Source of the DNA: UBA3064 sp023258775 | GTDB taxonomy: Bacteria; Pseudomonadota; Gammaproteobacteria; Burkholderiales; Burkholderiaceae_E | Reading direction: 5' to 3' | Length of the DNA stretch: 64,000 bases | Assembly: GCA_044355655.1 (NCBI GenBank) | Contig: JBIKXS010000003.1 | Span: 1 to 64,000, forward strand | Made by a program: the position numbers and the translations under genes | Notes under the pieces: generated by a model | Databases searched by the model: none | The model's input: the letters and a program-made list of their open reading frames with translations, nothing else | What the model was told of the DNA's origin: nothing | Shown: positions 25,511 to 34,057 of the stretch, piece by piece | Layout of the letters: every line of letters begins with the position of its first letter | Numbering within the stretch: position 1 is the stretch's first letter

Positions 25511-25573
25511 AACGATATAGTACAAACATCGTTGTTCAGCGATTGAGAAATTTAAGAGCGATATTGTGATCGC
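25511..25573 (+). promoter_or_regulatory. further inverted repeats before pufL
   Basis: AT-rich stretch with two more inverted repeats: AACGAT/ATCGTT (25511-25516 and 25528-25533) and GCGAT/ATCGC (25558-25562 and 25569-25573). The latter lies ~16 nt before the pufL ribosome-binding site. They may be mRNA processing or stability elements. No convincing promoter was found. Confidence 0.3.
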
Positions 25574-25602
25574 GGGTGGTGAGGCGACAAGGAGGCCCAG
25601 CC

Positions 25603-26427
25603 ATGAGCATGCTCAGTTTTGAAAAGAAGTATCGCGTACGCGGTGGCACCCTACTTGGGGGTGACTTATTCGATTTTTGGGTAGGTCCCTTTTATGTAGG
25701 CTTTTTCGGCGTATTGACGATTTTCTTTACCATTGTCGGCACAGCGATGATTCTTTACGGAACCTCGCTTACCAACACCTGGAACATTTGGCAGATCAAC
25801 ATTGCACCCCCCGACCTGAAATACGGCCTTGGGCTCGCACCGCTGAAAGAAGGCGGGATTTGGCAGGTTGTCACCGTGTGTGCACTGGGTGCCTTCGGTT
25901 CATGGGCCTTGCGTGAGGTTGAGATCGCTCGAAAGCTTGGCATGGGTTTGCATGTCCCATTTGCTTTTTCGGTGGCGATCTTTGCTTACTTCACTTTGGT
26001 GGTGATACGGCCCGTCTTACTCGGCGCATGGGGACATGGTTTTCCCTACGGCATCATCAGTCACCTCGACTGGGTATCAAACGTGGGCTATCAGTACTTG
26101 CATTTCCACTACAACCCTGCCCATATGATCGCGGTAAGCCTCTTCTTCACCACCACCTTCGCCCTGGCATTGCACGGTGCGCTGGTGCTCTCGGCGACCA
26201 ACCCGATGAAAGGTGAGCCGGTCAAAACCGCCGAGCATGAGAACAGCTTTTTTCGCGATACCTTGGGTTATTCAATTGGCACCTTAGGGATTCACCGGCT
26301 AGGGCTTTTCCTGGCGATTTCAGCGGTGTTTTTCAGTGCGGTTTGTATCGTGATCAGTGGCCCATTCTGGACACGTGGTTGGCCTGAGTGGTGGAACTGG
26401 TGGCTGCGGCTACCGATCTGGTCTTAA
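25603..26427 (+). CDS. pufL: photosynthetic reaction centre subunit L
   Basis: A 274-residue five-helix reaction-centre core protein that binds the special pair, bacteriopheophytin and QA/QB site groups with PufM. Seen: MLSFEKKYRVRGGTLLGGDLFDFWVGPFYVGFFG at the N-terminus, HFHYNPAHM (special-pair histidine), LALALHGALVLS (iron-ligand histidine) and LGYSIGTLGIHRLG (second iron histidine). The start ATG at 25603 follows AAGGAGG. The frame extends to 25576 without a better start. pufM starts 14 nt after its stop. Confidence 0.97.
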   Translation: MSMLSFEKKYRVRGGTLLGGDLFDFWVGPFYVGFFGVLTIFFTIVGTAMILYGTSLTNTWNIWQINIAPPDLKYGLGLAPLKEGGIWQVVTVCALGAFGSWALREVEIARKLGMGLHVPFAFSVAIFAYFTLVVIRPVLLGAWGHGFPYGIISHLDWVSNVGYQYLHFHYNPAHMIAVSLFFTTTFALALHGALVLSATNPMKGEPVKTAEHENSFFRDTLGYSIGTLGIHRLGLFLAISAVFFSAVCIVISGPFWTRGWPEWWNWWLRLPIWS

Positions 26428-26441
26428 GGCGGAGTGGCATC

Positions 26442-27434
26442 ATGATTGAATATCAAAACCTCTTCACTCGGGTGCAGTTGCGGACCAACTCGCATGGTCC
26501 TGCCCATACCGGACTTCCTCTGCCCCGGGGCGACTTCGAACGTACTGGCGAACCCTGGTACTTTTACTGGGCGGGCAAGTTTGGTGAGGCGCAAATTGGA
26601 CCGATATATCTTGGTGTGCTTGGCAGCGCCTCGATTGTTTTTGGTGTGCTTTGGTTCTGGATTGTCGGTTTCTCGATGTTGTCCTCGGTGAACTGGAACA
26701 TTATTGAAATGATCCGGCAACTGCCCTGGCTTGCTTTAGAGCCACCGCCGCCCGAGTATGGCTTGCGTATGCCACCGCTCAGCAAAGGCGGATGGTGGGT
26801 AATTGCAAGCTTTTTCTTGCTGCTCTCGGTCATGCTGTGGTGGGCGCGGACTTATGTCCGGGCAAGAGCGCTTGGCATGGGCACGCATGTGGCTTGGGCT
26901 TTTGCATCAGCGATCTGGCTTTTTTTAGTGCTTGGCTTGTTTCGCCCGGTGTTGATGGGATCCTGGTCTGAGGGTGTTCCCTATGGCATCTTCCCGCATT
27001 TGGACTGGACATCAGCGCTCTCGATTCGATATGGTAATTTGTTCTATAACCCATTTCATATGTTATCGATTGCTTTCCTGTATGGGTCTGCACTCTTGTT
27101 TGCCATGCACGGCGCAACGATACTTGCTGTGAGCCGCTACGGTGGTGAGCGCGAAATTGAGCAAATCGTCGACCGTGGCACAGCCTCAGAGCGTGCTGCC
27201 CTGTTCTGGCGCTGGACGATGGGTTTCAACGCATCGATGGAGTCGATTCATCGATGGGCATGGTGGTTTGCGGTTCTGTGCACGCTCACCGGTGGCATTG
27301 GCATCCTGCTTACCGGAACGGTGGTGGATAACTGGTACCTGTGGGCGGTGAAGCACGGTGTGGCACCAGCCTATCCAGAAGTTAGCCCAGTCATTGTCGA
27401 CCCAGCCCTCACACAACAAGGAGCGAGCAAATGA
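26442..27434 (+). CDS. pufM: photosynthetic reaction centre subunit M
   Basis: Second core subunit of the reaction centre, 330 residues. FYNPFHMLSIAFLYGSALLFAMHGATILAVSRYGGEREIEQI carries the special-pair and iron ligands. RAALFWRWTMGFNASMESIHRWAWW contains the remaining iron ligand and the QA pocket tryptophan. The start at 26442 (MIEYQNLF) is preferred over the in-frame 26388, which is inside pufL. Its stop overlaps the pufC ATG as ATGA. Confidence 0.97.
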   Translation: MIEYQNLFTRVQLRTNSHGPAHTGLPLPRGDFERTGEPWYFYWAGKFGEAQIGPIYLGVLGSASIVFGVLWFWIVGFSMLSSVNWNIIEMIRQLPWLALEPPPPEYGLRMPPLSKGGWWVIASFFLLLSVMLWWARTYVRARALGMGTHVAWAFASAIWLFLVLGLFRPVLMGSWSEGVPYGIFPHLDWTSALSIRYGNLFYNPFHMLSIAFLYGSALLFAMHGATILAVSRYGGEREIEQIVDRGTASERAALFWRWTMGFNASMESIHRWAWWFAVLCTLTGGIGILLTGTVVDNWYLWAVKHGVAPAYPEVSPVIVDPALTQQGASK

Positions 27435-28471
27435 AGACTAACTTCATGGATCGTCTCGGTATTCGCTGGATGGTTCTTGGCCTTATCGGCTTATGTCTTG
27501 CTGCCTGCGAACGCCCACCGATGGAATCACAGCAATTGGGTTTTCGCGGCACGGGCATGGTCGAAATCAATAACCCTCGCTTGCAACAAGCCGTGCTCGC
27601 GGCCAATCAAGCGCCGGAGGCTTTGCCTGCAGTGCCCAGTGACGGACCTAAGGCATCAGCGGTCTATAAGAATGTTCAAGTGCTTGGTGATCTAGGGGTA
27701 GGCGAGTTCACACGGCTTATGGCGGCGATGACCCAATGGGTATCGCCCGAGCAGGGTTGTAATTATTGTCACGCTAACGGCAATTTCGAGTCCGACGACC
27801 TCTACACCAAACTCGTGGCGCGCCGCATGCTTCAAATGACCATGCACATCAATAGCACGTGGAAGTCGCATGTGGCTGATACCGGTGTGACCTGTTATAC
27901 CTGTCACCGCGGGCAACCTGTTCCGAAGTACCTGTGGTTTGAGCAGCCAGCGCCCAAGCAAGGTGGTGCGATGGGCTGGCGGAATGCCCAAAATACACCC
28001 GCAGCAGGTGTCGGGCTGACCTCGCTTCCCTACGACCCCTTTAAGACCTACTTTCTTGATAAGGAACCTATACGCGTTCAATCGGTCAAGGCACTGCCAT
28101 CTGGTGAAGACCGCGCCCTCAGGCCGGTGGAAAGTTTGCAACACACAGAGTCAAACTATGCGCTGATGATGCATTTTTCAGGATCGCTTGGCGTTAATTG
28201 CACTTATTGTCATAACAGTCAAAACTTTTCATCCTGGTCTGGAAGTCGGCCGCAACGGGTAACTGCCTGGCACGGCATTCAAATGCTAAGGGATTTGAAC
28301 CTGAGCTATTTTGATCCGCTCAAGCCGACCTATCCGGCCGCAGACTTAGGACCGCTTGGCGATGCGCCCAAGGCAAATTGTGCGACCTGTCACCAAGGTG
28401 TGTACAAACCCTTGGCTGGTGCCTCGATGCTTAAAGCTCACCCTGAGTTAGCAGCGGCTGCAGCGAAGTAG
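27431..28471 (+). CDS. pufC: reaction-centre tetraheme cytochrome c subunit
   Basis: PufC re-reduces the photo-oxidised special pair from the periplasmic side. At 346 residues it has an N-terminal lipoprotein-type signal with lipobox LAAC (Cys26). Four CxxCH heme sites are at 111-115, 156-160, 258-262 and 318-322. The first two and last two form pairs, as in the family. The tail is Ala-rich. It overlaps pufM by 4 nt. Its presence is typical of many beta/gamma- and some alphaproteobacterial phototrophs and absent from Rhodobacter sphaeroides. Confidence 0.97.
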   Translation: MKTNFMDRLGIRWMVLGLIGLCLAACERPPMESQQLGFRGTGMVEINNPRLQQAVLAANQAPEALPAVPSDGPKASAVYKNVQVLGDLGVGEFTRLMAAMTQWVSPEQGCNYCHANGNFESDDLYTKLVARRMLQMTMHINSTWKSHVADTGVTCYTCHRGQPVPKYLWFEQPAPKQGGAMGWRNAQNTPAAGVGLTSLPYDPFKTYFLDKEPIRVQSVKALPSGEDRALRPVESLQHTESNYALMMHFSGSLGVNCTYCHNSQNFSSWSGSRPQRVTAWHGIQMLRDLNLSYFDPLKPTYPAADLGPLGDAPKANCATCHQGVYKPLAGASMLKAHPELAAAAAK

Positions 28472-28568
28472 CTGAGGCGAGCACGGTACCGCAGCCTTGT
28501 TTTCGTCGCGATATCGGTGATTGGGGCAGACCGTGCGAAGCGCTCATGTTGGCACAGAGGTTTAAGTG

Positions 28569-30503
28569 ATGGCGGCAAAGGTTCATCCCTTGCTTGAAGG
28601 CGTCAATGCGCCAGATGAGCTTCGAGAACTCGCCGAGCATCAACTGCCTGCGCTTGCCGATGAGCTAAGGGCCTTCATTTTAAATTCGGTGGCGGCCACT
28701 GGCGGTCACCTATCTTCAAACCTTGGAAGCGTGGAATTGAGTATCGCGCTTCACTATTGTTACAACACGCCCCACGATCGCCTGATTTGGGATGTTGGCC
28801 ACCAAAGCTATCCGCACAAAATCCTGACCGGTCGCCGAGAGGCGATGTCAAGTCTAAGGAAGCTAAATGGCTTATCAGGCTTTCCCAAGCGCAGCGAAAG
28901 TCCTTATGACGCCTTTGGCACCGCGCATTCGTCGACATCGATCTCGGCTGCCTTGGGCATGGCCTTGGCAGCGCGGGAAAGTGGTCAGCACCAGGGCGAT
29001 GATCGCCGTAGGCATATTGCAGTTATTGGCGATGGTGCGCTTAGTGGCGGTATGGCTTTTGAAGCGATGAATCATGGCGGTGGCACACGTGATCTCGATG
29101 TCCTGGTGATCCTCAACGACAACGAGATGTCGATTTCGCCACCGGTTGGTGCGCTCAGCCACTACCTGACCAGGCTCTTACTCGGGCGCTTTTATGGGTC
29201 GGCCAAAGCCTTAAGTGAGGGTCTTCTTAAGCGTGCCCCGCGCCTGTTGGCGCTCACGCGTAAGATTGAAGAACACGTCAAGGGGATGCTCACCCCGAGC
29301 ACCATGTTTGAGGAGTTCGGCTTTAACTACGTGGGGCCTATTGATGGTCACGACTTGGCCATGCTTACGCACACGCTAAAGCGTTTGCGGCAACGACCTG
29401 GATTGAAGTTTTTACATGTCGTCACCCAAAAAGGCCATGGTTATCGACCTGCCGAAAAAGATCCTATTCTTTATCACGGGCCTTCGGCCTTTAAGCCTGA
29501 GCAGGGCATTGTCCAGACTGCACCCGGTAAAGTACTTACGCCGACTTATACTCAGGTCTTCGGCCAATGGATTTGCGACATGGCCGCGCTTGATCCTCGT
29601 TTGGTTGCCATTACACCGGCGATGCGCGAGGGTTCAGGATTGGTTGAATTTGAAGAACGGTTCCCGAGCCGTTATGTCGACGTTGGTATCGCCGAGCAAC
29701 ATGCCGTCACCCTCGCAGCAGGTTTAGCCTGTGAGGGTATGAAGCCTGTGGTTGCGATTTACTCGACCTTCTTGCAGCGTGGTTACGATCAGTTAATTCA
29801 TGATGTGGCCCTGCAGAATCTTCCGGTCTGCTTTGCAATCGATCGTGCGGGCCTTGTCGGTGCTGATGGCGCAACCCATGCGGGATCCTACGACATTGCC
29901 TATTTGCGCTGCCTCCCAAATATGAGTCTGCTTGCGCCCAGTGATGAAGACGAGTGCAGGCAGATGCTGTACACCGCGTTTTTGCATGATGGACCGGTTG
30001 CGGTCCGTTATCCTCGAGGTCGAGGGCCAGGCGTGTCGGTGCGTCGCGACTTGAGTGCGCTTGCATGGGGCAAAGCGCAAATCAAACGCGCCGGTAAAGG
30101 CGTGGTGCTATTGGCCTTTGGCAGCATGCTTGCGCCTGCGCTCGAGGCGGCCGAGTCACTCAATGCGAGTGTGGTCAACATGCGTTTCATTAAGCCACTC
30201 GATGTGGCGCTTTTGCGGCAAATGGCTAACACCCATGATGCGATTGTCACCATTGAAGAAGGTTCTCGCAGCGGCGGCGCGGGCGCCGCAGTAGCCGAAG
30301 CGCTAAGCGAAATGGGTTTGGTAAAACCGTTACGCATGATGGGTCTGCCAGATCGATTCATAGATCACGGCGAAGTTCCCGCATTACTCGCTGCTTGCGG
30401 ACTCGACGCTAAGGGCATCCGAGCGCAAGTTCAAACATGGTTTGCACCTTACCTTGAGTCAACGGAAGTCCCGCTCGATAACGAGGCCTTGCTTAGGGTT
30501 TAG
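28569..30503 (+). CDS. dxs: 1-deoxy-D-xylulose-5-phosphate synthase
   Basis: Dxs joins pyruvate and glyceraldehyde-3-phosphate (thiamine diphosphate enzyme), the first step of the MEP isoprenoid pathway. About 644 residues. The N-terminal substrate/ThDP region is GHLSSNLGSVELSIALHY; the ThDP motif IGDGALSGGMAFEAMNH is near residue 155. The pyrimidine-binding domain has DVGIAEQHAVTLAAG, and the C-terminal domain is transketolase-like. A GTG at 28566 directly precedes the chosen ATG. Its place behind pufC suggests isoprenoid supply is raised together with photosystem synthesis. Another dxs may exist elsewhere. Confidence 0.95.
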   Translation: MAAKVHPLLEGVNAPDELRELAEHQLPALADELRAFILNSVAATGGHLSSNLGSVELSIALHYCYNTPHDRLIWDVGHQSYPHKILTGRREAMSSLRKLNGLSGFPKRSESPYDAFGTAHSSTSISAALGMALAARESGQHQGDDRRRHIAVIGDGALSGGMAFEAMNHGGGTRDLDVLVILNDNEMSISPPVGALSHYLTRLLLGRFYGSAKALSEGLLKRAPRLLALTRKIEEHVKGMLTPSTMFEEFGFNYVGPIDGHDLAMLTHTLKRLRQRPGLKFLHVVTQKGHGYRPAEKDPILYHGPSAFKPEQGIVQTAPGKVLTPTYTQVFGQWICDMAALDPRLVAITPAMREGSGLVEFEERFPSRYVDVGIAEQHAVTLAAGLACEGMKPVVAIYSTFLQRGYDQLIHDVALQNLPVCFAIDRAGLVGADGATHAGSYDIAYLRCLPNMSLLAPSDEDECRQMLYTAFLHDGPVAVRYPRGRGPGVSVRRDLSALAWGKAQIKRAGKGVVLLAFGSMLAPALEAAESLNASVVNMRFIKPLDVALLRQMANTHDAIVTIEEGSRSGGAGAAVAEALSEMGLVKPLRMMGLPDRFIDHGEVPALLAACGLDAKGIRAQVQTWFAPYLESTEVPLDNEALLRV

Positions 30504-31218
30504 GCTCGGGCTTTTCTTTTGGATCGTTTGGCGCTGTTACCGCTTTTGGAATTGTCACTGATTTTGGAATAATTCCAGATTTCGGAACTGTTGACGCATC
30601 TGGAACGGGTAAAGCTTTTGGGGCGGGTACAGTTTGAGGAACAGTTACAGTGTGTGGAACGGTTACAGCGGTAGGCACTGTTGTTGTACTAGCCGCCGCC
30701 TTACTTTCTTCGGAGGGGTTGAGCCAAACAACCCCCCAGTTAATACTCGCTGCATAGCTCACCCAAATCAAATACGGCAGCAGCCAGCGGGCGGCAGAAG
30801 GATTCAGTGCGCTCACACGCAGGATAAGCCATGCAATTGAGCCCCAAAGTGCAAAAACTTCAATAGCCGCCCAGAGCGGCTTTTGCATTTTAAAAAAAAG
30901 AACGCTCCAGAGGATATTCAAGAAAGCATTCATGGCAAAACCAATGCCAATCGCATATCGATCTCGTCCGCGTACCGCGGCATGCCAGGCGCCGATCGCG
31001 CTTATTGCAGTACAAGCAAAAATGATGGTCCACGCAGGTCCAAAGGCCCAATCGGGCGGCTTCCACCATGGTTGGACAAGTGACAGATACCAAGCGCCAA
31101 TCTCAGTGGCCAGACCGCCAAGCATGGCAACGAACACCACGGCAGCAATAACGCTTAGTTTGGTCTTAAGCGGCACCTGCCGCGTTGGGGGGCTAAAGCT
31201 TGTAGTCATAGCCCGCAT
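30493..31218 (-). CDS. tspO: TspO/MBR family tryptophan-rich sensory protein with repeat tail
   Basis: The first ~165 residues form a five-helix TspO protein with the hallmark WWKPPDWAFGPAWTIIF and several Trp-rich helices (FLNILWSVLFF, SINWGVVWLNP). In Rhodobacter sphaeroides TspO is an outer-membrane regulator of photosynthesis genes, thought to bind tetrapyrroles. Here a tail of ~70 residues follows, made of six-residue Val-Pro repeats encoded by an 18-bp tandem array and ending in a charged Lys/Glu/Pro segment; such a tail is not part of the family. Last gene of the ppsR-bchG-pucC-bchP-tspO unit. It overlaps the dxs end by 11 nt. Start 31218 or 31209. Confidence 0.9.
   Translation of the reverse strand: MRAMTTSFSPPTRQVPLKTKLSVIAAVVFVAMLGGLATEIGAWYLSLVQPWWKPPDWAFGPAWTIIFACTAISAIGAWHAAVRGRDRYAIGIGFAMNAFLNILWSVLFFKMQKPLWAAIEVFALWGSIAWLILRVSALNPSAARWLLPYLIWVSYAASINWGVVWLNPSEESKAAASTTTVPTAVTVPHTVTVPQTVPAPKALPVPDASTVPKSGIIPKSVTIPKAVTAPNDPKEKPEPKP
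30530..30691 (-). repeat. 18-bp tandem repeat (9 units) encoding the TspO tail
   Basis: Nine contiguous 18-nt units start at 30530, 30548, 30566, 30584, 30602, 30620, 30638, 30656 and 30674. On the + strand most begin GGAA or GG and carry a TGTTAC-like core. Each gives six residues of the type x-x-x-V/I-P-x, so the frame is kept. Confidence 0.88.
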
Positions 31219-31236
31219 CCTAAGCGGGCATTGTGT

Positions 31237-32526
31237 TTACACCGAAGCAAGACCGCTTAAGTGAGCAAGGTTTTTAAAGAAAATTCTTGCATGCGCTAAA
31301 GGTTTCGCTTTGACCAGTTCCTTATTCATATACGCATCCCAGGTCAATTGCTGCACATCGCGGTCTTGACAAATACGTACAAAGCGCTCTCTACGCTGAT
31401 CATTGGCATACCAGTAGCGCTGCATGAGGCCAAGTACCCAAAAGACCTGGCCGTGTAGTCGCATAAAGCGTTTTCTTGCATCTGCTAAGGACTTGGGCGA
31501 ACCGCGTTCCAAGCACTGAATCACTGCTTGTGCCGCCATCCGGCCACCGAGCATGGCGTAATAAATGCCTTCGCCTGATGCAGGCGCAACGACGCCAGCA
31601 GCATCGCCTGCAAGCACGATGTCTCTTCCGTTATCCCAGCGTGGCAAAGGTTTGAGCGGGATCGGTGCGCCTTCGCGACGAATGAGACGTTGCTGGCTCA
31701 ATCCAGTGCGAAGGCGCAACTGCTCAATAGCCTCACGCTGCGAAAATCCTTTGAGTGCACTGCCGGTGCCAATGCTTAAACTTTTGCCGTGAGGAAAGAC
31801 CCAGGCATAAAAATCGGGCGAAAGCTCACCGTCATAAAAAACATCGCACCGGGTCGGATCATAGAACGCAGCTCCCGCTTGATCAACTGAATTGCAGGTT
31901 GATCCGCGCTCGGCAAGTTGCTGAGCTTGAGGTCTGCCAAGGATTTGCGGCGCTTCCAAAATCTCATGGTAGGCAAAGACATATTGACCTTGGTCGGCAC
32001 CCTCAATTTCTTGTTGCGCAAGCCTGCTTTTAGCGCCGTCCGCAGCGATTAAATAACGCGCTTTGATGAAACTTAAGAGATTTGAATCCTTTTCCCTATA
32101 GAAAAACGATAACAGATCGGCTTGTTGGTTTGGCGAGCGCTCAATATGGGAAAAACTGCCACAAAGCCTTACCGCACCAGCACGTTCGGCACGCGCCCTG
32201 AGCCAAGGATCAAAGTCCGCTCGATCAACCATGCCCACAAAGCCATCATCAATAGGCATCCCGACAACCTGCTTTTTCGGGGAGATTATTCTTGCGCCAC
32301 GAACCTTGGTGACAAGGACTTCCTGTGGAATATTAAATTCATGCAAAAGCTTCGGTGGAATCGCACCACCACAGGGCTTGATTCTGCCCTCACGATCTGC
32401 AAGTGCGACACGAAAGCCGCGAGAGGCGAGGTCGTGGGCTGCCGTCGCTCCGCTCGGGCCGCCGCCAAGGACGACGACATCAAAGGGTTCGGCGCTCAAA
32501 AGATGGGGGTCATCCAATCGGTGCAT
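31237..32526 (-). CDS. bchP: geranylgeranyl diphosphate/bacteriochlorophyll reductase
   Basis: BchP reduces the geranylgeranyl tail of bacteriochlorophyll to phytyl in three NADPH-dependent steps. FAD-binding VVLGGGPSGATAAHDLASRG is at residues ~18-37 from the chosen start, followed by KPCGGAIPPKLL. The block DIVLAGDAAGVVAPASGEGIYYAMLGGRMAA is typical. The frame extends to 32847 inside the pucC-like gene; the ATG at 32526 has a GGAG-type site and matches the family N-terminus. It overlaps the upstream gene by 17 nt. Confidence 0.95.
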   Translation of the reverse strand: MHRLDDPHLLSAEPFDVVVLGGGPSGATAAHDLASRGFRVALADREGRIKPCGGAIPPKLLHEFNIPQEVLVTKVRGARIISPKKQVVGMPIDDGFVGMVDRADFDPWLRARAERAGAVRLCGSFSHIERSPNQQADLLSFFYREKDSNLLSFIKARYLIAADGAKSRLAQQEIEGADQGQYVFAYHEILEAPQILGRPQAQQLAERGSTCNSVDQAGAAFYDPTRCDVFYDGELSPDFYAWVFPHGKSLSIGTGSALKGFSQREAIEQLRLRTGLSQQRLIRREGAPIPLKPLPRWDNGRDIVLAGDAAGVVAPASGEGIYYAMLGGRMAAQAVIQCLERGSPKSLADARKRFMRLHGQVFWVLGLMQRYWYANDQRRERFVRICQDRDVQQLTWDAYMNKELVKAKPLAHARIFFKNLAHLSGLASV

Positions 32527-34057
32527 GTTCAAGCCGCTCCCTTTGTGCGTCAAGTCGTCGGTCGTTATGGTTAGCGTTCTGCGTCCACATAGCAATGTTT
32601 TCGTCCTCGTGGCTGGTGGCGTTTTCGCTGGCAGGTGCGGGCACGCGAATCGCCATCCATGCCGATACAACAAAAAGCAAGGCCTGAATTGCAAATACCC
32701 AGGCATAAGCGAGCCTTGAATCGGCAAGGAGCCACTGCGCAAGGTCACTGGCCATCGTTCCCATGAATCCGCCCAGTCCAAAAGCAATAGCCTGCGCAGC
32801 GCCCCAAAGTCCCATGCGTAAACCTTCCTGGTGCTGCTGCCCTTCACCGGCTAGGGTCATCATCGAGCCGATTGCGGCAACGGCAAAGACGCCATTGGCA
32901 AAACCCAGTGCCATCACGCTGCTTTGTAGAGGCCAAGTGCCAGCATGCATGCTGGCAGCCGTTAAGCTCAACAAAGCAAGCGCTGAGGCGACGCAGCCGC
33001 CAACGGTCCAGCGGCGCATCGACTTCATCGATTGACCACTTCGTCGCCAGGTACCAAGCAAAGCAACAAAAATCATACCAATTAAGACGCCACCATGTTG
33101 CACGCCTGCAAGCTGTGTGCTTTGTCCAGGGCTCATGCCAAAGACTGCGCCTGCAAATGGTTCAAGAATCAGGTCCTGAGCGCTGTATGCCAGCATCGAT
33201 ATGAAAACAAAAATCGTAAATCGTCTGCTGGCTGTCTCCGACCACACCGATCGCAGGGCTGGCCAAAAACCTGTGTTTGTATTTCTCGATGCTGAAGCAT
33301 CTCGGGCACTTGATTGCCGATGCTGGGCGAGTAATCCATTGACATGATGTTTGGACTCGATACCGTAGAGTGCGACCACGCTTAACGCGAAGGCAATAAG
33401 ACTTACTGCTGCGCTGACGATCAACAAGCGTTCGCTGGAAAAAGGATCGAGGTAGTGACCCGCTGTTGCTGCTGTAATAACAAAACCCACAATCATCATC
33501 ACCCAGACGATGGTTGCAGCAGCCGGCCTGCGCTTGGGTGCAACCGACTTCGCAAGCAGCGCAAGCAGTGAGGTTCCGCTTGCACCTACGCCAAGGCCAA
33601 TCATAGAAAAGGCGAGGGTTGCAAGCGCAATACCAAGGCTTTGCTGGCTGTCAAGCATGCTTGTGGCGAGGGCGGCAAGCCAACCGCCACTTGCAAGCAC
33701 TGCCATGCCAAGCAGAATCCAGGGGCTTCGTCGTCCCCTGATATCCGAGTGATGCCCCCATCGAGGACGCAAAATTTGTAGCGCATAGTGCAAGCCCACG
33801 AGTGCGCCAGGAAGCATGGCGGGCATTGCCATTTCAACGACCATGACACGATTGATGGTCGAGGTAGTCAGCACGACGATCGCACCAAGTGCAGTCTGGA
33901 CGAGTCCTAATCTGAATATCTCAAACCAGCTCAGTCCAAGAGTCTGCTCATTCAGATGGGTCGGTGTAGATGTTTCCTTTTCAGCAGCGTTTCGCTGCTT
34001 AGCATTGTCGAGCATCTTGGTTGCATCCTGCGATGCACTCAGGTTTTGCTTGGTCAC
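32510..34057 (-). CDS. PucC/BCH2-family MFS protein
   Basis: A 515-residue, ~12-span protein of the BCH2/PucC branch of the major facilitator superfamily, which contains light-harvesting assembly factors and putative (bacterio)chlorophyll carriers. Signature blocks are FRLGLVQTALGAIVVLTTSTINRVMVVEMAMPAMLPGALVGLHYALQILRPRWGHHSD and AQDLILEPFAGAVFGMSPGQSTQLAGVQHGGVL. The N-terminal ~40 residues are a polar extension. Its place between bchG and bchP fits the ORF428/bch2 gene of other phototrophs. The bchG stop overlaps its ATG as ATGA. Confidence 0.92.
   Translation of the reverse strand: MTKQNLSASQDATKMLDNAKQRNAAEKETSTPTHLNEQTLGLSWFEIFRLGLVQTALGAIVVLTTSTINRVMVVEMAMPAMLPGALVGLHYALQILRPRWGHHSDIRGRRSPWILLGMAVLASGGWLAALATSMLDSQQSLGIALATLAFSMIGLGVGASGTSLLALLAKSVAPKRRPAAATIVWVMMIVGFVITAATAGHYLDPFSSERLLIVSAAVSLIAFALSVVALYGIESKHHVNGLLAQHRQSSARDASASRNTNTGFWPALRSVWSETASRRFTIFVFISMLAYSAQDLILEPFAGAVFGMSPGQSTQLAGVQHGGVLIGMIFVALLGTWRRSGQSMKSMRRWTVGGCVASALALLSLTAASMHAGTWPLQSSVMALGFANGVFAVAAIGSMMTLAGEGQQHQEGLRMGLWGAAQAIAFGLGGFMGTMASDLAQWLLADSRLAYAWVFAIQALLFVVSAWMAIRVPAPASENATSHEDENIAMWTQNANHNDRRLDAQRERLEHAPIG

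Noticed and set aside
25488..25521. Internal promoter for pufL (TTGTAG ... TATAGT)
   Set aside because: Spacer of 22 nt is too long and the -35 is weak.
28449..28495. GGCTGC ... GCAGCC inverted repeat followed by TTGTTTT after pufC, as a puf terminator
   Set aside because: The stem is only 6 bp with a loop of about 30 nt and the T-run is broken. Not convincing as an intrinsic terminator.
32527..32847. 107-residue N-terminal extension of bchP
   Set aside because: Lies wholly within the pucC-like gene in another frame, and homology begins at the ATG at 32526.
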